Assembly: GCA_002483135.1 (NCBI GenBank)
Contig: DLHI01000036.1
Coordinates: forward strand, 72,384-136,383
Length of the DNA stretch: 64,000 bases
Direction: 5' to 3'
DNA from: Hyphomonadaceae bacterium UBA7672
GTDB taxonomy: Bacteria; Pseudomonadota; Alphaproteobacteria; Caulobacterales; Hyphomonadaceae
Shown: piece by piece, positions 43,948 through 52,303 of the stretch
Layout of the letters: each line of letters opens with the position of its first letter
Position numbering within the stretch: position 1 is the stretch's first letter
The notes under the pieces: model-generated
Told to the model about the DNA's origin: nothing
Seen by the model: only the letters and a program-made list of their open reading frames with translations
Database searches by the model: none
Translations under genes and position numbers: made by a program

Positions 43948-45199
43948 TGGTCTCCCGCCCAATCCTGATGCTGGCGCCGACGAGCGGCCACCCAAGCCGC
44001 CCTCCAGCCCGACTGAACCGCCCCAGCTTGATGCGATCCGCGTGAAGGGTCCTGGCGCACGCGGACTCAACAAGCCTGCGATCCTCACGGCGGCTGGTGG
44101 CGGCGTTGCGGTTGTACTGTTGCTGGCGTCAGGCGCGTTCTCCAGCAATCCCTCCACAACGCCCGCGACCACCAAACCAATGATGTCTGATCCGGCGCGC
44201 CCGGAGATGGCGCAGGGCGCCATCAAATCCCTGCCCGCCGACTATGCGCAGGCAGCAGTGCTTGAGAAGCATCAGGCAGATCAGACGCCGGCGTCCTTCG
44301 ATCAGGCGGGGCCGCCACAGCTTGGTCCGCCCCTGCCGGGCGACATCGCAGCGTTTGCGCAGGCGCAGCAGGTGCCGGGAGAGATGCCGGCTTACGGCAA
44401 TGACTGGAGCACGCCCGCAGCCTACGCGCCCCCAGGGGCGCCGGATCCTGCGGTGGTGGAAGCCGCTGCGGCGGATCGGGCGGGGATTTTCTTCGCGCTA
44501 CGCGAGGAACCGCGCAAGGCCGATACAGCGGCACGACAACAGGTCGCCTATCAAGCACCGGCGCGCTCTCCCCTCACCGAAGTCGCGTCCCAGAATGACG
44601 ATCAACCCGCAAGCAGCGCCAGAAACGGCCGCGTGCTGTTCCCTGGGACCGTCATCCCGGCAAGCCTGGTCACAGACCTGAACACTGAATCCCCCGGGCC
44701 GGTCATCGCCCAGGTGACGCAGACCATCTACGACAGCGCGACCGGGCGCATTGCTCTCATCCCGCAGGGCGCGCGGCTGATGGGCGAGTACAGATCCTCA
44801 AGCCGCTACGGCCAGAGCCGTGTCGCGATCATCTGGTCACGGTTGATCATGCCGAATGGCGATGAAATCGTGCTTGATGAAGTAGCGGCCGATCCCTCCG
44901 GCGCAGCTGGGGTCAAAGGCGAGGTCGATAATCATTGGGGCGATGTGTTCGGATCGGCTACGCTCGGGACACTGATCAATATCGGCGTCGCGACTACGGA
45001 GGAGCCGCAGCTCACCTATGGAGGCATTGGCGCAATCTCGCGCGATCCGGTTGATGCAGCTATTGCGGACGGTGTCCAGAGAAGCGCGAGCGGCGTGACA
45101 AATCGGGTTGTTGATCGGGGGCTGGCGATACCGCCGACAATTCGTGTCGGCGCCGGGACGCGGATTTCCGTCACAACTTCGAGGACGATTGTGCTTTGA
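43940..45199 (+). CDS. trbI: Conjugal transfer protein TrbI
   Basis: A 419-residue VirB10-type protein spanning both membranes. A Pro-rich cytoplasmic N-terminus leads to one transmembrane segment (GGGVAVVLLLASGAFSS), a flexible periplasmic stretch and the conserved C-terminal beta-barrel (LFPGTVIPASLVTDLNTESP, then IALIPQGARLMGEYRSS). It is the last gene of the transfer operon, with a terminator 19 bp later. trbK and trbH are absent; both are often missing from such ICE loci. Confidence 0.94.
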   Translation: MADGLPPNPDAGADERPPKPPSSPTEPPQLDAIRVKGPGARGLNKPAILTAAGGGVAVVLLLASGAFSSNPSTTPATTKPMMSDPARPEMAQGAIKSLPADYAQAAVLEKHQADQTPASFDQAGPPQLGPPLPGDIAAFAQAQQVPGEMPAYGNDWSTPAAYAPPGAPDPAVVEAAAADRAGIFFALREEPRKADTAARQQVAYQAPARSPLTEVASQNDDQPASSARNGRVLFPGTVIPASLVTDLNTESPGPVIAQVTQTIYDSATGRIALIPQGARLMGEYRSSSRYGQSRVAIIWSRLIMPNGDEIVLDEVAADPSGAAGVKGEVDNHWGDVFGSATLGTLINIGVATTEEPQLTYGGIGAISRDPVDAAIADGVQRSASGVTNRVVDRGLAIPPTIRVGAGTRISVTTSRTIVL

Positions 45200-45217
45200 T
45201 CTGCGCCGACACTAGAA

Positions 45218-45242
45218 GGCCCGCAGGTTCAACCTGCGGGCC
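45218..45242 (+). terminator. Strong hairpin terminator after trbI
   Basis: The arms GGCCCGCAGG and CCTGCGGGCC form a perfect GC-rich stem around TTCAA, 19 bp past the trbI stop. A long U-run is missing, so termination may be partial or serve both converging transcripts. Confidence 0.7.
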
Positions 45243-45278
45243 CTCCGGCGAAGCGGTCATGCCGAAATAGCAAATAAG

Positions 45279-45794
45279 CTAAGACACACCCCGACGATTG
45301 CTGCGGCGCTCTACCGAAGATGCGCGTGTTTTGTTTTCTTCGGACACCTTGGCCTCTTCAGCGGCGATCACCGCCAGCTTCTGCACAAGGCCCGATAGGT
45401 CGTATTCGTTGCTGGTTTGGCCACGATGCGCTTCGAAACGTACAATGCGGCGGATCAGGCCCGAATCCTCAAGCGCCTTCAGGTAGCGCTGCACGGTCTT
45501 GGGGCTCTTATCCATGCGTGCCGCGATCGTCGCCTTGGCGGGATAAGGGTTATTGTCGGGCTCCCACCAATGATAGACGAGGTGTAGCAGTGCGTTGAAA
45601 TGCTCAGGCTCGAGGCCCAGGCGGTGCTGGGCTCGGATCATAACTGCCGGCAGCATTGTGTAGCCGCGCCCGGCAACGAGCTTGCCCCAACGGGCTTCAA
45701 AGCGTCGTTGATCGGCTTTTGAGGCCTTGGTCTTAGGGAAGGCAATTACCTCTGCATCGGTCGGGGTCGAGGGATTTGATGGTGTTTCGGTCAT
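45279..45794 (-). CDS. HTH domain protein of conjugative-element type
   Basis: A 171-residue protein from the ATG at 45794 (MTETPSNPSTPTDAEVIAFP). A winged-HTH region reads YPAKATIAARMDKSPKTVQR then YLKALEDSGLIRRIVRF, with a helical basic tail. Proteins of this layout occur near trbI on alphaproteobacterial elements and may act in replication start or regulation. It faces the transfer operon. An upstream in-frame start at 45857 is possible. Confidence 0.65.
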   Translation of the reverse strand: MTETPSNPSTPTDAEVIAFPKTKASKADQRRFEARWGKLVAGRGYTMLPAVMIRAQHRLGLEPEHFNALLHLVYHWWEPDNNPYPAKATIAARMDKSPKTVQRYLKALEDSGLIRRIVRFEAHRGQTSNEYDLSGLVQKLAVIAAEEAKVSEENKTRASSVERRSNRRGVS

Positions 45795-46006
45795 GGGATA
45801 CGAATACGCCCCGAAATCGTTATATTCAAGGCTACTACGGACCAACCCCATGGTCAATCTTGGGGCAGGCCCCGGATCAGATATGATCCTCCCGCCCTGG
45901 ACGCCAGCGACCCCCTAAGTAGGCTCATCGCCATACATCATCATGTGTCCAGCATCATAGTATCACGGGGGCCCTACCCATTTATGACCCGGGGGTGGGT
46001 TGACTA

Positions 46007-46025
46007 TTAGCCCCCGGGGGCCTAA
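46007..46025. repeat. GC-rich palindrome in the 45.8-46.1 kb intergenic region
   Basis: CCCCCGGGGG is perfect and is flanked by TTAG and CCTAA, giving a near-perfect 19-bp palindrome. A second G-run (CCCGGGGGTGGG) lies 20 bp upstream. The 260-bp gap between the HTH gene and the DUF3800 gene contains no ORF I can support. Confidence 0.6.
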
Positions 46026-46072
46026 CTACAGCATCGAGACGCGGCCCCTAGCGGAGCTGCCCTCGTTCCGAG

Positions 46073-46092
46073 GCCCACGCGAGAGCGTGGGC
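46073..46092 (+). promoter_or_regulatory. GAGA-tetraloop hairpin just before the DUF3800 gene
   Basis: GCCCACGC-GAGA-GCGTGGGC is a perfect 8-bp stem capped by a GNRA loop and followed by TTTC. It ends 28 bp before the likely TTG start. It may end upstream transcription or form a leader structure that limits expression. Confidence 0.55.
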
Positions 46093-46120
46093 TTTCGTGT
46101 ATCTGGGGGGAGGACTTTCG

Positions 46121-46975
46121 TTGCTGTACTTCGCCTACCTGGATGAGTTCGGCCATATCGGGCCTTACATCGCCCGCGACGATCCCAAGCATAATGACAG
46201 CCCCGTTTTTGGCCTCGGCGGGATGATCCTCCCTTATGATGAGGTGCGACACTTCTCGACCTGGTTCTACCAGCTAAAATGCAGGCTGCTTGAATGGGAG
46301 ATCAAACAGTCCGGCGAACACCCAGCCGCTTGGGAGAAAAAAGGCTCGGCGCTTTATACGACGGCCAACGTCAAGAAGTACCAACAGGTCCGAGCCGCGA
46401 CCAACCGGTTGCTAAATCAGATCCGGAAAATTCGCGGACATGTGTTTTATGTCGGCCTACAGAAGAACAAGCCGGTGGATCAGTCGAACCCTCAAGGGCT
46501 TTATCTGACGGTGCTGGCTGAAGCGATGAAGCGCCTCAATCAGTACGCCGACGAGCGCGATGCCGGCATAATCATCGTCATGGACCAGCATCAGGATCGC
46601 GAAGCAATTCTCACACGCGCTAGCCAAGCCATGTACGGCGGACCGACTCCTAGAAGGCGGATCATTGAGCCGCCATTCCAGGTTGAAAGCGAACGCTTCC
46701 AAACCTGCCAGTGTGCTGACTGGCTTTGCGGGCTGATCGGCCGTGTAGGAGCCTATCAAGCGCGCCCGGACGAATACAGCGAGATGATCTGGACACAGAC
46801 CTACTTTCAAGATCGGCTCGACGCTGCTGCCACACGGAGCTCGATACGCCTGCAGACGGCCACGGCTGCTGTTGAAAACCCCGAAGCACTCCCAGAGGTC
46901 GTAGATGCTGGGGTTGCGCCGGCCGATGGGGCAAAGTCATTGGCGAATGACCAGCAGCCAAGAGATGAACCGTAG
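46121..46975 (+). CDS. DUF3800 domain protein
   Basis: A 284-residue protein. The start is best placed at TTG 46121 because GGGGGGAGGA lies 7 bp upstream, whereas the earlier GTG at 46097 lacks a ribosome site. It opens with YFAYLDEFGHIGPY, the DUF3800 signature, whose acidic residue belongs to a predicted RNase H-like active site; a later acidic motif is IIIVMDQHQDRE. The C-terminal 50 residues are variable. DUF3800 proteins are frequent in mobile elements and near defence systems; their biochemical role is not settled. It converges on the Argonaute gene. Confidence 0.8.
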   Translation: MLYFAYLDEFGHIGPYIARDDPKHNDSPVFGLGGMILPYDEVRHFSTWFYQLKCRLLEWEIKQSGEHPAAWEKKGSALYTTANVKKYQQVRAATNRLLNQIRKIRGHVFYVGLQKNKPVDQSNPQGLYLTVLAEAMKRLNQYADERDAGIIIVMDQHQDREAILTRASQAMYGGPTPRRRIIEPPFQVESERFQTCQCADWLCGLIGRVGAYQARPDEYSEMIWTQTYFQDRLDAAATRSSIRLQTATAAVENPEALPEVVDAGVAPADGAKSLANDQQPRDEP

Positions 46976-47060
46976 GTTGTAAAATGAGAGATCCCAGCGC
47001 TTCGAACTAATAGAGTCGCGATCAACTCGCACGGCGCAAGCGCCGGATTGAGTGATCCAA

Positions 47061-48494
47061 TCACATGAAGAAGCGAACCTGATACGGCGAGCTGCCGAGG
47101 ATCGGCATCCGTTTGACCACGCGCGCCAACACACGGGCAAAGCTCATCGTCACGGGCGAAGGGTCATAGAGCGAGTCATTGTTCCAGTTCATCTTGGAGA
47201 GGGCCAGGGCCGAGCGCGCATTGTCGTCCCACGGCCCGTGGCCGGCGTGCCGAACGAGCCGGATGGGCCGCGGCGTCCCCTTTTTGCCCTGGAAGTACGT
47301 ATTTGAACTGTCGATTCCGCGCACGGCGCCATGCAGCCACAGCAGGCTGTCACGGGGGCCGATCTCCAGAAGCGTTCCGCGTTCGACGGGGTATCGTGCA
47401 GCGACGGCCTTCGCGCCCGCCGCTGTGCTGGCCGACTGATCCATTTTTACCGCCCTCCACGGCACATCATCGACGATCTGGAGGAGATCGACGGACTCGC
47501 ACAGGTGCAGGGCTTCCATGCACCCCTCGATTTCGTCTTGTTTGAACTCCGTCGATTTGTGAACGACCATCCGCAAGGGTGACCTGCCTGCATGACGCCT
47601 GCGATAGAGGTCGAGCGAGCGCGTCATGACGCGGAACATCTCGGAGCGTGACAGATAAGGGTTGTCGCGAAGGACTTCGACCTCGCGCGCATCGTAGGCC
47701 ACGAACTCGAGGCCCGAACCGTCGGCGTCAAACACCTGGCTGCAGCAGGTAACGAAGCGCGCGCCCTGTGCCGATGTTTGCGCCCGCACGGCATAAGATA
47801 TTCCGATATAGGCCGTCTCCGGGTCGGCCTCAGCTAGCTTCCATGGGACGCCGCCAGCCTTGGCGTAGAGTGCAAGTCCGATACGCCACATGACGCTTGC
47901 CCGGCAACTATACGCCACTGCCCTGTCTTCACGAATGATCTGCAACGGGATGGCTCGCGTGGCAGTGACCGCCTTGAGATGGTCGTGGAGATCGAAGTCA
48001 TCGAGCTCCGTCCCCCAGAACCCGCGGCTCCAGCGCGTGGGCAGGTAGACGAACACCACATCGTATTCGGAGCGCCGCGCCTGCAGGTTCTGCAGCTCTC
48101 GCAACAGACGGTCTGACAGCGTAACATGCGGCGCGTTCGACTTCTCGAACTCGGCCTCGAACTCCTTGTCGAGTTCGACCCTGCAGGCCTCGCTGGCCGG
48201 CACAACCTGCACTTTGAAAACACTCTCGAAGCCGGGCCAATCGGGAAGGTACTCCCTCCTCTCCTTGGGCGTCTGCTTCTCCTTCAGCTCGCGCAAGAAG
48301 CCGTTCAGCCTTTTGCTCTCGCAGAACGGCGCGATCGTCGCGATGCGGATGGGCGACGGCACGAGCTGGCGGGAGTACGGCCCGAACTCGATCAGGCCCT
48401 CCAGCGGATGGATATGAACATCGGACGCCCTTTCAGCGTGAAATGACAGCCGGGGTTCTGGAAGCTTGATGTGACGAGACAGAGAAGACGTCAT
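47061..48494 (-). CDS. Short prokaryotic Argonaute (MID-PIWI) of a SPARSA system
   Basis: A 477-residue protein with no PAZ or N domain. The MID half spans roughly residues 120-250; the PIWI half includes YIGISYAVRAQTSAQGARFV, CCSQVFDADGSGLEFVAYDA and NPYLSRSEMFRVMTRSLDLY, typical of short pAgos. Short pAgos lack the catalytic DEDX tetrad and act as guide-loaded sensors, so slicing is not expected. The start overlaps the SIR2-APAZ stop by 4 bp (ATGA), so the two are cotranslated partners. It would bind guide RNA and invading target DNA and switch on the SIR2 NADase. Confidence 0.88.
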   Translation of the reverse strand: MTSSLSRHIKLPEPRLSFHAERASDVHIHPLEGLIEFGPYSRQLVPSPIRIATIAPFCESKRLNGFLRELKEKQTPKERREYLPDWPGFESVFKVQVVPASEACRVELDKEFEAEFEKSNAPHVTLSDRLLRELQNLQARRSEYDVVFVYLPTRWSRGFWGTELDDFDLHDHLKAVTATRAIPLQIIREDRAVAYSCRASVMWRIGLALYAKAGGVPWKLAEADPETAYIGISYAVRAQTSAQGARFVTCCSQVFDADGSGLEFVAYDAREVEVLRDNPYLSRSEMFRVMTRSLDLYRRRHAGRSPLRMVVHKSTEFKQDEIEGCMEALHLCESVDLLQIVDDVPWRAVKMDQSASTAAGAKAVAARYPVERGTLLEIGPRDSLLWLHGAVRGIDSSNTYFQGKKGTPRPIRLVRHAGHGPWDDNARSALALSKMNWNNDSLYDPSPVTMSFARVLARVVKRMPILGSSPYQVRFFM

Positions 48495-50221
48495 GGGCTG
48501 AGCCGTCCTGAGAATGCGTTTTCCGGGCTGAGAACGAACACAGCGTCGACACCGGTTGTGAGATTGAGGGCGCGCAGGTTCGCGCCTGAAGCGGCAAGGA
48601 AGGTCGACCAGAAGTTGATGAGCCCGTTGGCCTTCTCGTTGTACCGATTGAAGGTCTTCTCCTTGAAGAACGCGGCCGCCGCAGCCCGGTTTTCCTCAGT
48701 GATGTCCAGCCCGATCGGGCGCGGATCGATCACCAGCCACAGTCTCTCGTCTGCCCACTCCAGCTGGAGCATGACGCCTTCGCGCCAGGATAGGTTGGCC
48801 GGCGCCGACAATCTGCCGCCCAGCGGGCCGGCGACCTCGCGTAGCTGCTTCAGCTTGGCGTCATCCGGATTGCGGGGATAAAGAATGTCCCTGCTCCGCC
48901 GGTGCAGCACCTCGAGCCCGTGATGCCTTGCGAGCGCCCGCGACAGGGCGCTCTTGAGCAGCCCCCTCTCCTGGGAGTCGTACCGCAGCCGGCGCGGCTC
49001 GATGGAATGAAGATCGATTGTGCGAACGTTGAACGCGCCAAAGGCGCGCCTGACATTGGCCTCTGTACCGAAGGCGAGGACCCCGCGCCGTGAGCGCGTC
49101 GCAAGAACATCCACGCCGGCGGCCGCGATCGCTGCTGTCACGTCGGCATGCCCGCCAATGTCACAGTCGATGCGAAGACAGCTGACGGGCGTGGTCACAA
49201 CCGGGACGGCATTCAGGCGAAGGACAGGATAGGTCGACTTTCCCGTTGGCTTCGGGGACGGGCTCCAGATCGACCGTTCAGCGCCAAACTTGTCCAGTTC
49301 GGTCGTGTCGAGGTCAGGCAGGATCCGGACAAGATCCCGCAGCGCCTCATCGAAATTCTCGACCCGGACGAGCCCGTTTTCCATGCCGGCAGCTGCGGCT
49401 TGCGTCAGCAGATCCTGCACGGCGGCCGGCGGATCTTCCTCGCCGCGATGCAGCCAGAACAATCCTGCGGGGAAACTGCCGGCCTGGCGCACGGCTTCGC
49501 GCAATGTGTCCATGATCGAGTCGTCGCGACCACTGTACCCCGCGACCACCAGACCGAAGCGCTTTGCGGCTTCGACCAGGCTTTGCCGGAGCTTCACGTC
49601 CTGGGTGAGAAGTTCGTCGGACGTGTTCTTCAGCCGCCTAGACCTGAAGTCGCCGTGCAGCTTCATTTCGATCGGCCATTGCCCCTGTACGATGGCTTCG
49701 AGCCCAACATCCGGAGCATCGAGCGCCGCGGTGGTAAGATTTTTCGTGCTGCCGTAGATGCGCGCGCAGGCGTCAGCGATGAGCGTGTCGAAGTTTGTCG
49801 TCCAGACCAGGTTGAGGCGCCTGGCGCGCATCAATGTCGCCATGGCGAGGTGGCCATAGGACGGCTTCCCCCGGGAGATTTTGGCGTCGATGTAGGTGCG
49901 GCGATCCCGCTCATTCGGGTATGCGGCCTCGAACAGAGCGGCATACTCATCGACATGTCCGGGGGCGGGATAGTTCCCGTTGGCCTCAATGAAACTCTGA
50001 AGTTGAGCTCTCACAGCGGGATTGGTCAGATCACGGACGGTCTCAGGGGCGACCCGGCGTTGCGTGATGTAGAGCTGCTGCTTGAAATCCCAAATCATAT
50101 CTCCGGCGGTAGGAATTCCAGCAGACGCAGATGCGCCAGCGCCCAGCAGCCACATGAGCTTGTCACCCCGCATTGCAAAGCGACGAGCAAAATCATCTGC
50201 TGTAACTTCCGGGAAGCTCAT
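48491..50221 (-). CDS. SIR2-APAZ effector of a SPARSA system
   Basis: A 576-residue effector. The N-terminal SIR2 fold (about 15-290) has the NAD motif GAGASASAGIPTAGD (27-41), TTNFDTLI with Asn143, and KLHGDF with the catalytic-position His189. The C-terminal half (about 340-570) is the APAZ domain, which replaces Argonaute N/L1/L2 regions and contacts the guide-target duplex. In characterised SPARSA complexes, target recognition triggers NAD+ destruction and abortive infection. It precedes the Argonaute gene with a 4-bp overlap. Confidence 0.9.
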   Translation of the reverse strand: MSFPEVTADDFARRFAMRGDKLMWLLGAGASASAGIPTAGDMIWDFKQQLYITQRRVAPETVRDLTNPAVRAQLQSFIEANGNYPAPGHVDEYAALFEAAYPNERDRRTYIDAKISRGKPSYGHLAMATLMRARRLNLVWTTNFDTLIADACARIYGSTKNLTTAALDAPDVGLEAIVQGQWPIEMKLHGDFRSRRLKNTSDELLTQDVKLRQSLVEAAKRFGLVVAGYSGRDDSIMDTLREAVRQAGSFPAGLFWLHRGEEDPPAAVQDLLTQAAAAGMENGLVRVENFDEALRDLVRILPDLDTTELDKFGAERSIWSPSPKPTGKSTYPVLRLNAVPVVTTPVSCLRIDCDIGGHADVTAAIAAAGVDVLATRSRRGVLAFGTEANVRRAFGAFNVRTIDLHSIEPRRLRYDSQERGLLKSALSRALARHHGLEVLHRRSRDILYPRNPDDAKLKQLREVAGPLGGRLSAPANLSWREGVMLQLEWADERLWLVIDPRPIGLDITEENRAAAAAFFKEKTFNRYNEKANGLINFWSTFLAASGANLRALNLTTGVDAVFVLSPENAFSGRLSP

Positions 50222-50608
50222 TGAGACTTTCCAAGATCATTGCGCTGCAGAAGCGTTGAACGATTCAAACCTACGCACAACCCACGGACACTAATGAGCG
50301 TGCTCATGGGTGTGGGTATCGTCCAAGGAGTTGGTGGATTATGTGTCTTTGGCGGGCATGCAGGCGCACGTGATGCTGATGATGGCGCGTCTAAGGACTT
50401 GTGCTGGGCCGCCTCTTCGGTGCGATTTTGCTCGGACCTGCCGAGTGGCCTGCCGAAACTTACGAGGATTGGCACGGCAGAGCAGCGCTGGCGATCGCAC
50501 CGAGCCCCGGCATGTCACCGGCACAGAAGAAGGTCATCGGGCGCGACTAAACGAGATACGCTGTGTTCTGGCTAGGCAGGCTGTGTCGTTAAAATAAGGT
50601 CGAAGCCG
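50222..50608. other. Intergenic region upstream of SPARSA
   Basis: These 387 bp lie between the SIR2-APAZ start and the stop of the 129-residue protein gene. I see no supportable ORF. It must hold the SPARSA promoter; GGAAAG about 8 bp before the SIR2-APAZ ATG is a fair ribosome site. The composition is more mixed than the flanking genes. Confidence 0.5.
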
Positions 50609-50998
50609 TCACGCACCCACAGAGTGGAGCGGCGCGACTGGTACATCGCCGGACGTCCAATCATCGAGCGTAACGAACTCGTGAAATGTGCAGCCGGCGA
50701 CTGGGCAGACGACGCTTGGATGCGCGCGACCGGTGGATTCGATGGAATGCCCGCGCAGTGTCAGGCCGTGTCCATTGGGGCAAGTCATCTGTGCTTTGAA
50801 GCGGGCAACCGTTGAGGGATGGCAAGGCGACCAATGACCGGCGGGCGGCTCGCCTGGCCCGGTGTAGCGCGGGATATGTTTGACTCTGTACTTGCGCTCA
50901 ACCGGAGGAGCGGGCGACAAAGCGGGCGGGCGATCTGATCGGGCGAACGATCGCCAGACGTTCCTGCAAAACGCAGCAAAGTCCGAAAGCAGTTTCAT
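50609..50998 (-). CDS. Uncharacterised zinc-ribbon-like protein
   Basis: A 129-residue protein I cannot assign. The N-terminal 40 residues are basic and Pro-rich; the C-terminal half has CPNGHGLTLRGHSI and VVCPVAGCTFHEFVT, a possible four-ligand zinc site. It overlaps the ImmA/IrrE-type gene by 4 bp and is the third member of that operon. A role in regulation or defence is inferred only from its company. Confidence 0.6.
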   Translation of the reverse strand: MKLLSDFAAFCRNVWRSFARSDRPPALSPAPPVERKYRVKHIPRYTGPGEPPAGHWSPCHPSTVARFKAQMTCPNGHGLTLRGHSIESTGRAHPSVVCPVAGCTFHEFVTLDDWTSGDVPVAPLHSVGA

Positions 50999-51534
50999 CT
51001 GCCGCGATCCAGAGCAAACACGTTCATGAGACGGAAAGTCATAGCCTGGACGCTGACTCCATATCGTTTGGCGAGCTCACCAATCTTGATCTCATCATCG
51101 ATGTCGAGCGTCTCACCTTGAAGGTCACGGATCAAGAAGGCCATCGGCATCAGGAGCGCGGCCGCGAAGGCGTTCGCCTCGATCTCTTCAACGTCCTCGG
51201 CTTTAGACGATAGTGACGACCGCAGATTCACGCGAAAATGCTTGTCGACATGAACTTCGTCCCCATCATGCAACAAAAGATGTCCGACTTCGTGGGCGAT
51301 GGTGAAGCGCTGGCGTTGAAGGGCCTGTTTGTTGTCAACGCCGATAACGACGGAGCCCTTCTTGCGAATAAGCAGACCCGAAACCTCATCATTGAAGTTG
51401 CGGTAGACAACCTCCGCGCCAACGGCAGCGGCGATCTTTTCGACTGGAACTGGAGCCTTTTTGACATTCGCAGCGGTCAATAGCCGATCGACTTCGGCAT
51501 TGATCTTTGTGTAGCGCGGACGGACCGGCTTCAT
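50995..51534 (-). CDS. ImmA/IrrE-family metallopeptidase
   Basis: A 179-residue zinc peptidase. The active site HEVGH is at 81-85 in FTIAHEVGHLLLHDGDEV, with a downstream ANAFAAALLMP block typical of the family. Such peptidases cleave an XRE-type repressor, relieving repression after a signal. The XRE gene just upstream overlaps it by 4 bp, so the two probably form a repressor/anti-repressor pair. Confidence 0.87.
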   Translation of the reverse strand: MKPVRPRYTKINAEVDRLLTAANVKKAPVPVEKIAAAVGAEVVYRNFNDEVSGLLIRKKGSVVIGVDNKQALQRQRFTIAHEVGHLLLHDGDEVHVDKHFRVNLRSSLSSKAEDVEEIEANAFAAALLMPMAFLIRDLQGETLDIDDEIKIGELAKRYGVSVQAMTFRLMNVFALDRGR

Positions 51535-51860
51535 GACCTTGCCGCCTTCCCTGCATCAAGGGTCTTCTCGATAAACTTGGCGACCGTGGGCATCGAGTTG
51601 AGATCCGCGTTGGCTGCGCGCTTCGGACGCTTGCCACTTATGGCGCCGGCCAGAAGATCATCATGATTGCAACGCAGAATGTCGGCCAACTTGCAGAACT
51701 GATCGATCAGCAGACGCTGGCGGCCTCGCTCGATGTTGGTCACGGACGTCCGAGACAAGCCCATCCGTTCCGACAGATCGAGCTGAGTCATCTTGAGCCC
51801 TTCGCGCCGCAGTCGAATGGCTGTGCCGAGTTCCTCGTAAAACGTGTCTGCCCTAACCAT
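51531..51860 (-). CDS. XRE-family HTH regulator
   Basis: A 109-residue regulator from the ATG at 51860 (MVRADTFYEELGTAIRLRRE); the frame is open to 51980 but the domain starts here. The HTH is KMTQLDLSERMGLSRTSVTN then IERGRQRLLIDQF. It is paired with the ImmA/IrrE peptidase and is divergent from the ubiquitin-like operon, with a candidate promoter between, so it may repress either or both. Confidence 0.85.
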   Translation of the reverse strand: MVRADTFYEELGTAIRLRREGLKMTQLDLSERMGLSRTSVTNIERGRQRLLIDQFCKLADILRCNHDDLLAGAISGKRPKRAANADLNSMPTVAKFIEKTLDAGKAARS

Positions 51861-51948
51861 GCGCGCCCATGTGATTTGCCCTTGACTCACCATAAGCCGA
51901 ATCAACTCGATGTCAACTTGGCAAACATCATGTCTCGTGTCCGTATTG

Positions 51949-51976
51949 TTGACGTTTTGAATTGTTCGATATACAA
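51949..51976 (+). promoter_or_regulatory. Candidate promoter of the ubiquitin-like operon
   Basis: TTGACG (51949-51954) and an AT-rich ATACAA (51971-51976) are separated by 16 bp, 42 bp before the first ATG. A near-consensus ribosome site AAGGAGG (52006-52012) follows. The site lies in the gap shared with the divergent XRE gene. Confidence 0.45.
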
Positions 51977-52018
51977 ACATAGATAGGCCGCCATGGAATC
52001 GGCCCCAAGGAGGTCGAC

Positions 52019-52303
52019 ATGACGAAAGACAGTGACACGGAAAACAAAGAGGTCGCGGTAGCGATCATCACGCCCAGCGGCATCTATCCAGGCGAGGACA
52101 CGCTACATCGCGCCGAGGCCGAGACCCCGGTCGCCAAGGTGCTGACGCTGGCCGCTGAAGCGCTCGGGCTGACGAACACGACAGACTGGGTCGCCCGGAT
52201 CGGCGAGCGTGAAATCAATGCTGAGGAGTCGTTCAAAAAGCTGCACCTTCGCTGCATTGTCGATATCGAATGGCACAAGCCGGAGGGCGGCGGCGGTGCA
52301 TGA
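52019..52303 (+). CDS. Ubiquitin-like (beta-grasp) protein, BilA-like
   Basis: A 94-residue protein with beta-grasp character (VAVAIITPSGIYPGEDTLHR, then helix TPVAKVLTLAAEALGL) and a C-terminus reading IEWHKPEGGGGA. Multiple Gly followed by one extra Ala is the layout expected of a ubiquitin-like precursor, which the downstream JAB peptidase could trim to expose a diglycine. It heads a four-gene operon with an exceptionally good ribosome site. Characterised BilA proteins have been described with tandem beta-grasp domains; this one looks single-domain. Confidence 0.75.
   Translation: MTKDSDTENKEVAVAIITPSGIYPGEDTLHRAEAETPVAKVLTLAAEALGLTNTTDWVARIGEREINAEESFKKLHLRCIVDIEWHKPEGGGGA

Noticed and set aside
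49148..50224. 358-codon rightward ORF
   Set aside because: Antisense to the SIR2-APAZ gene, whose NAD and APAZ motifs are clear.
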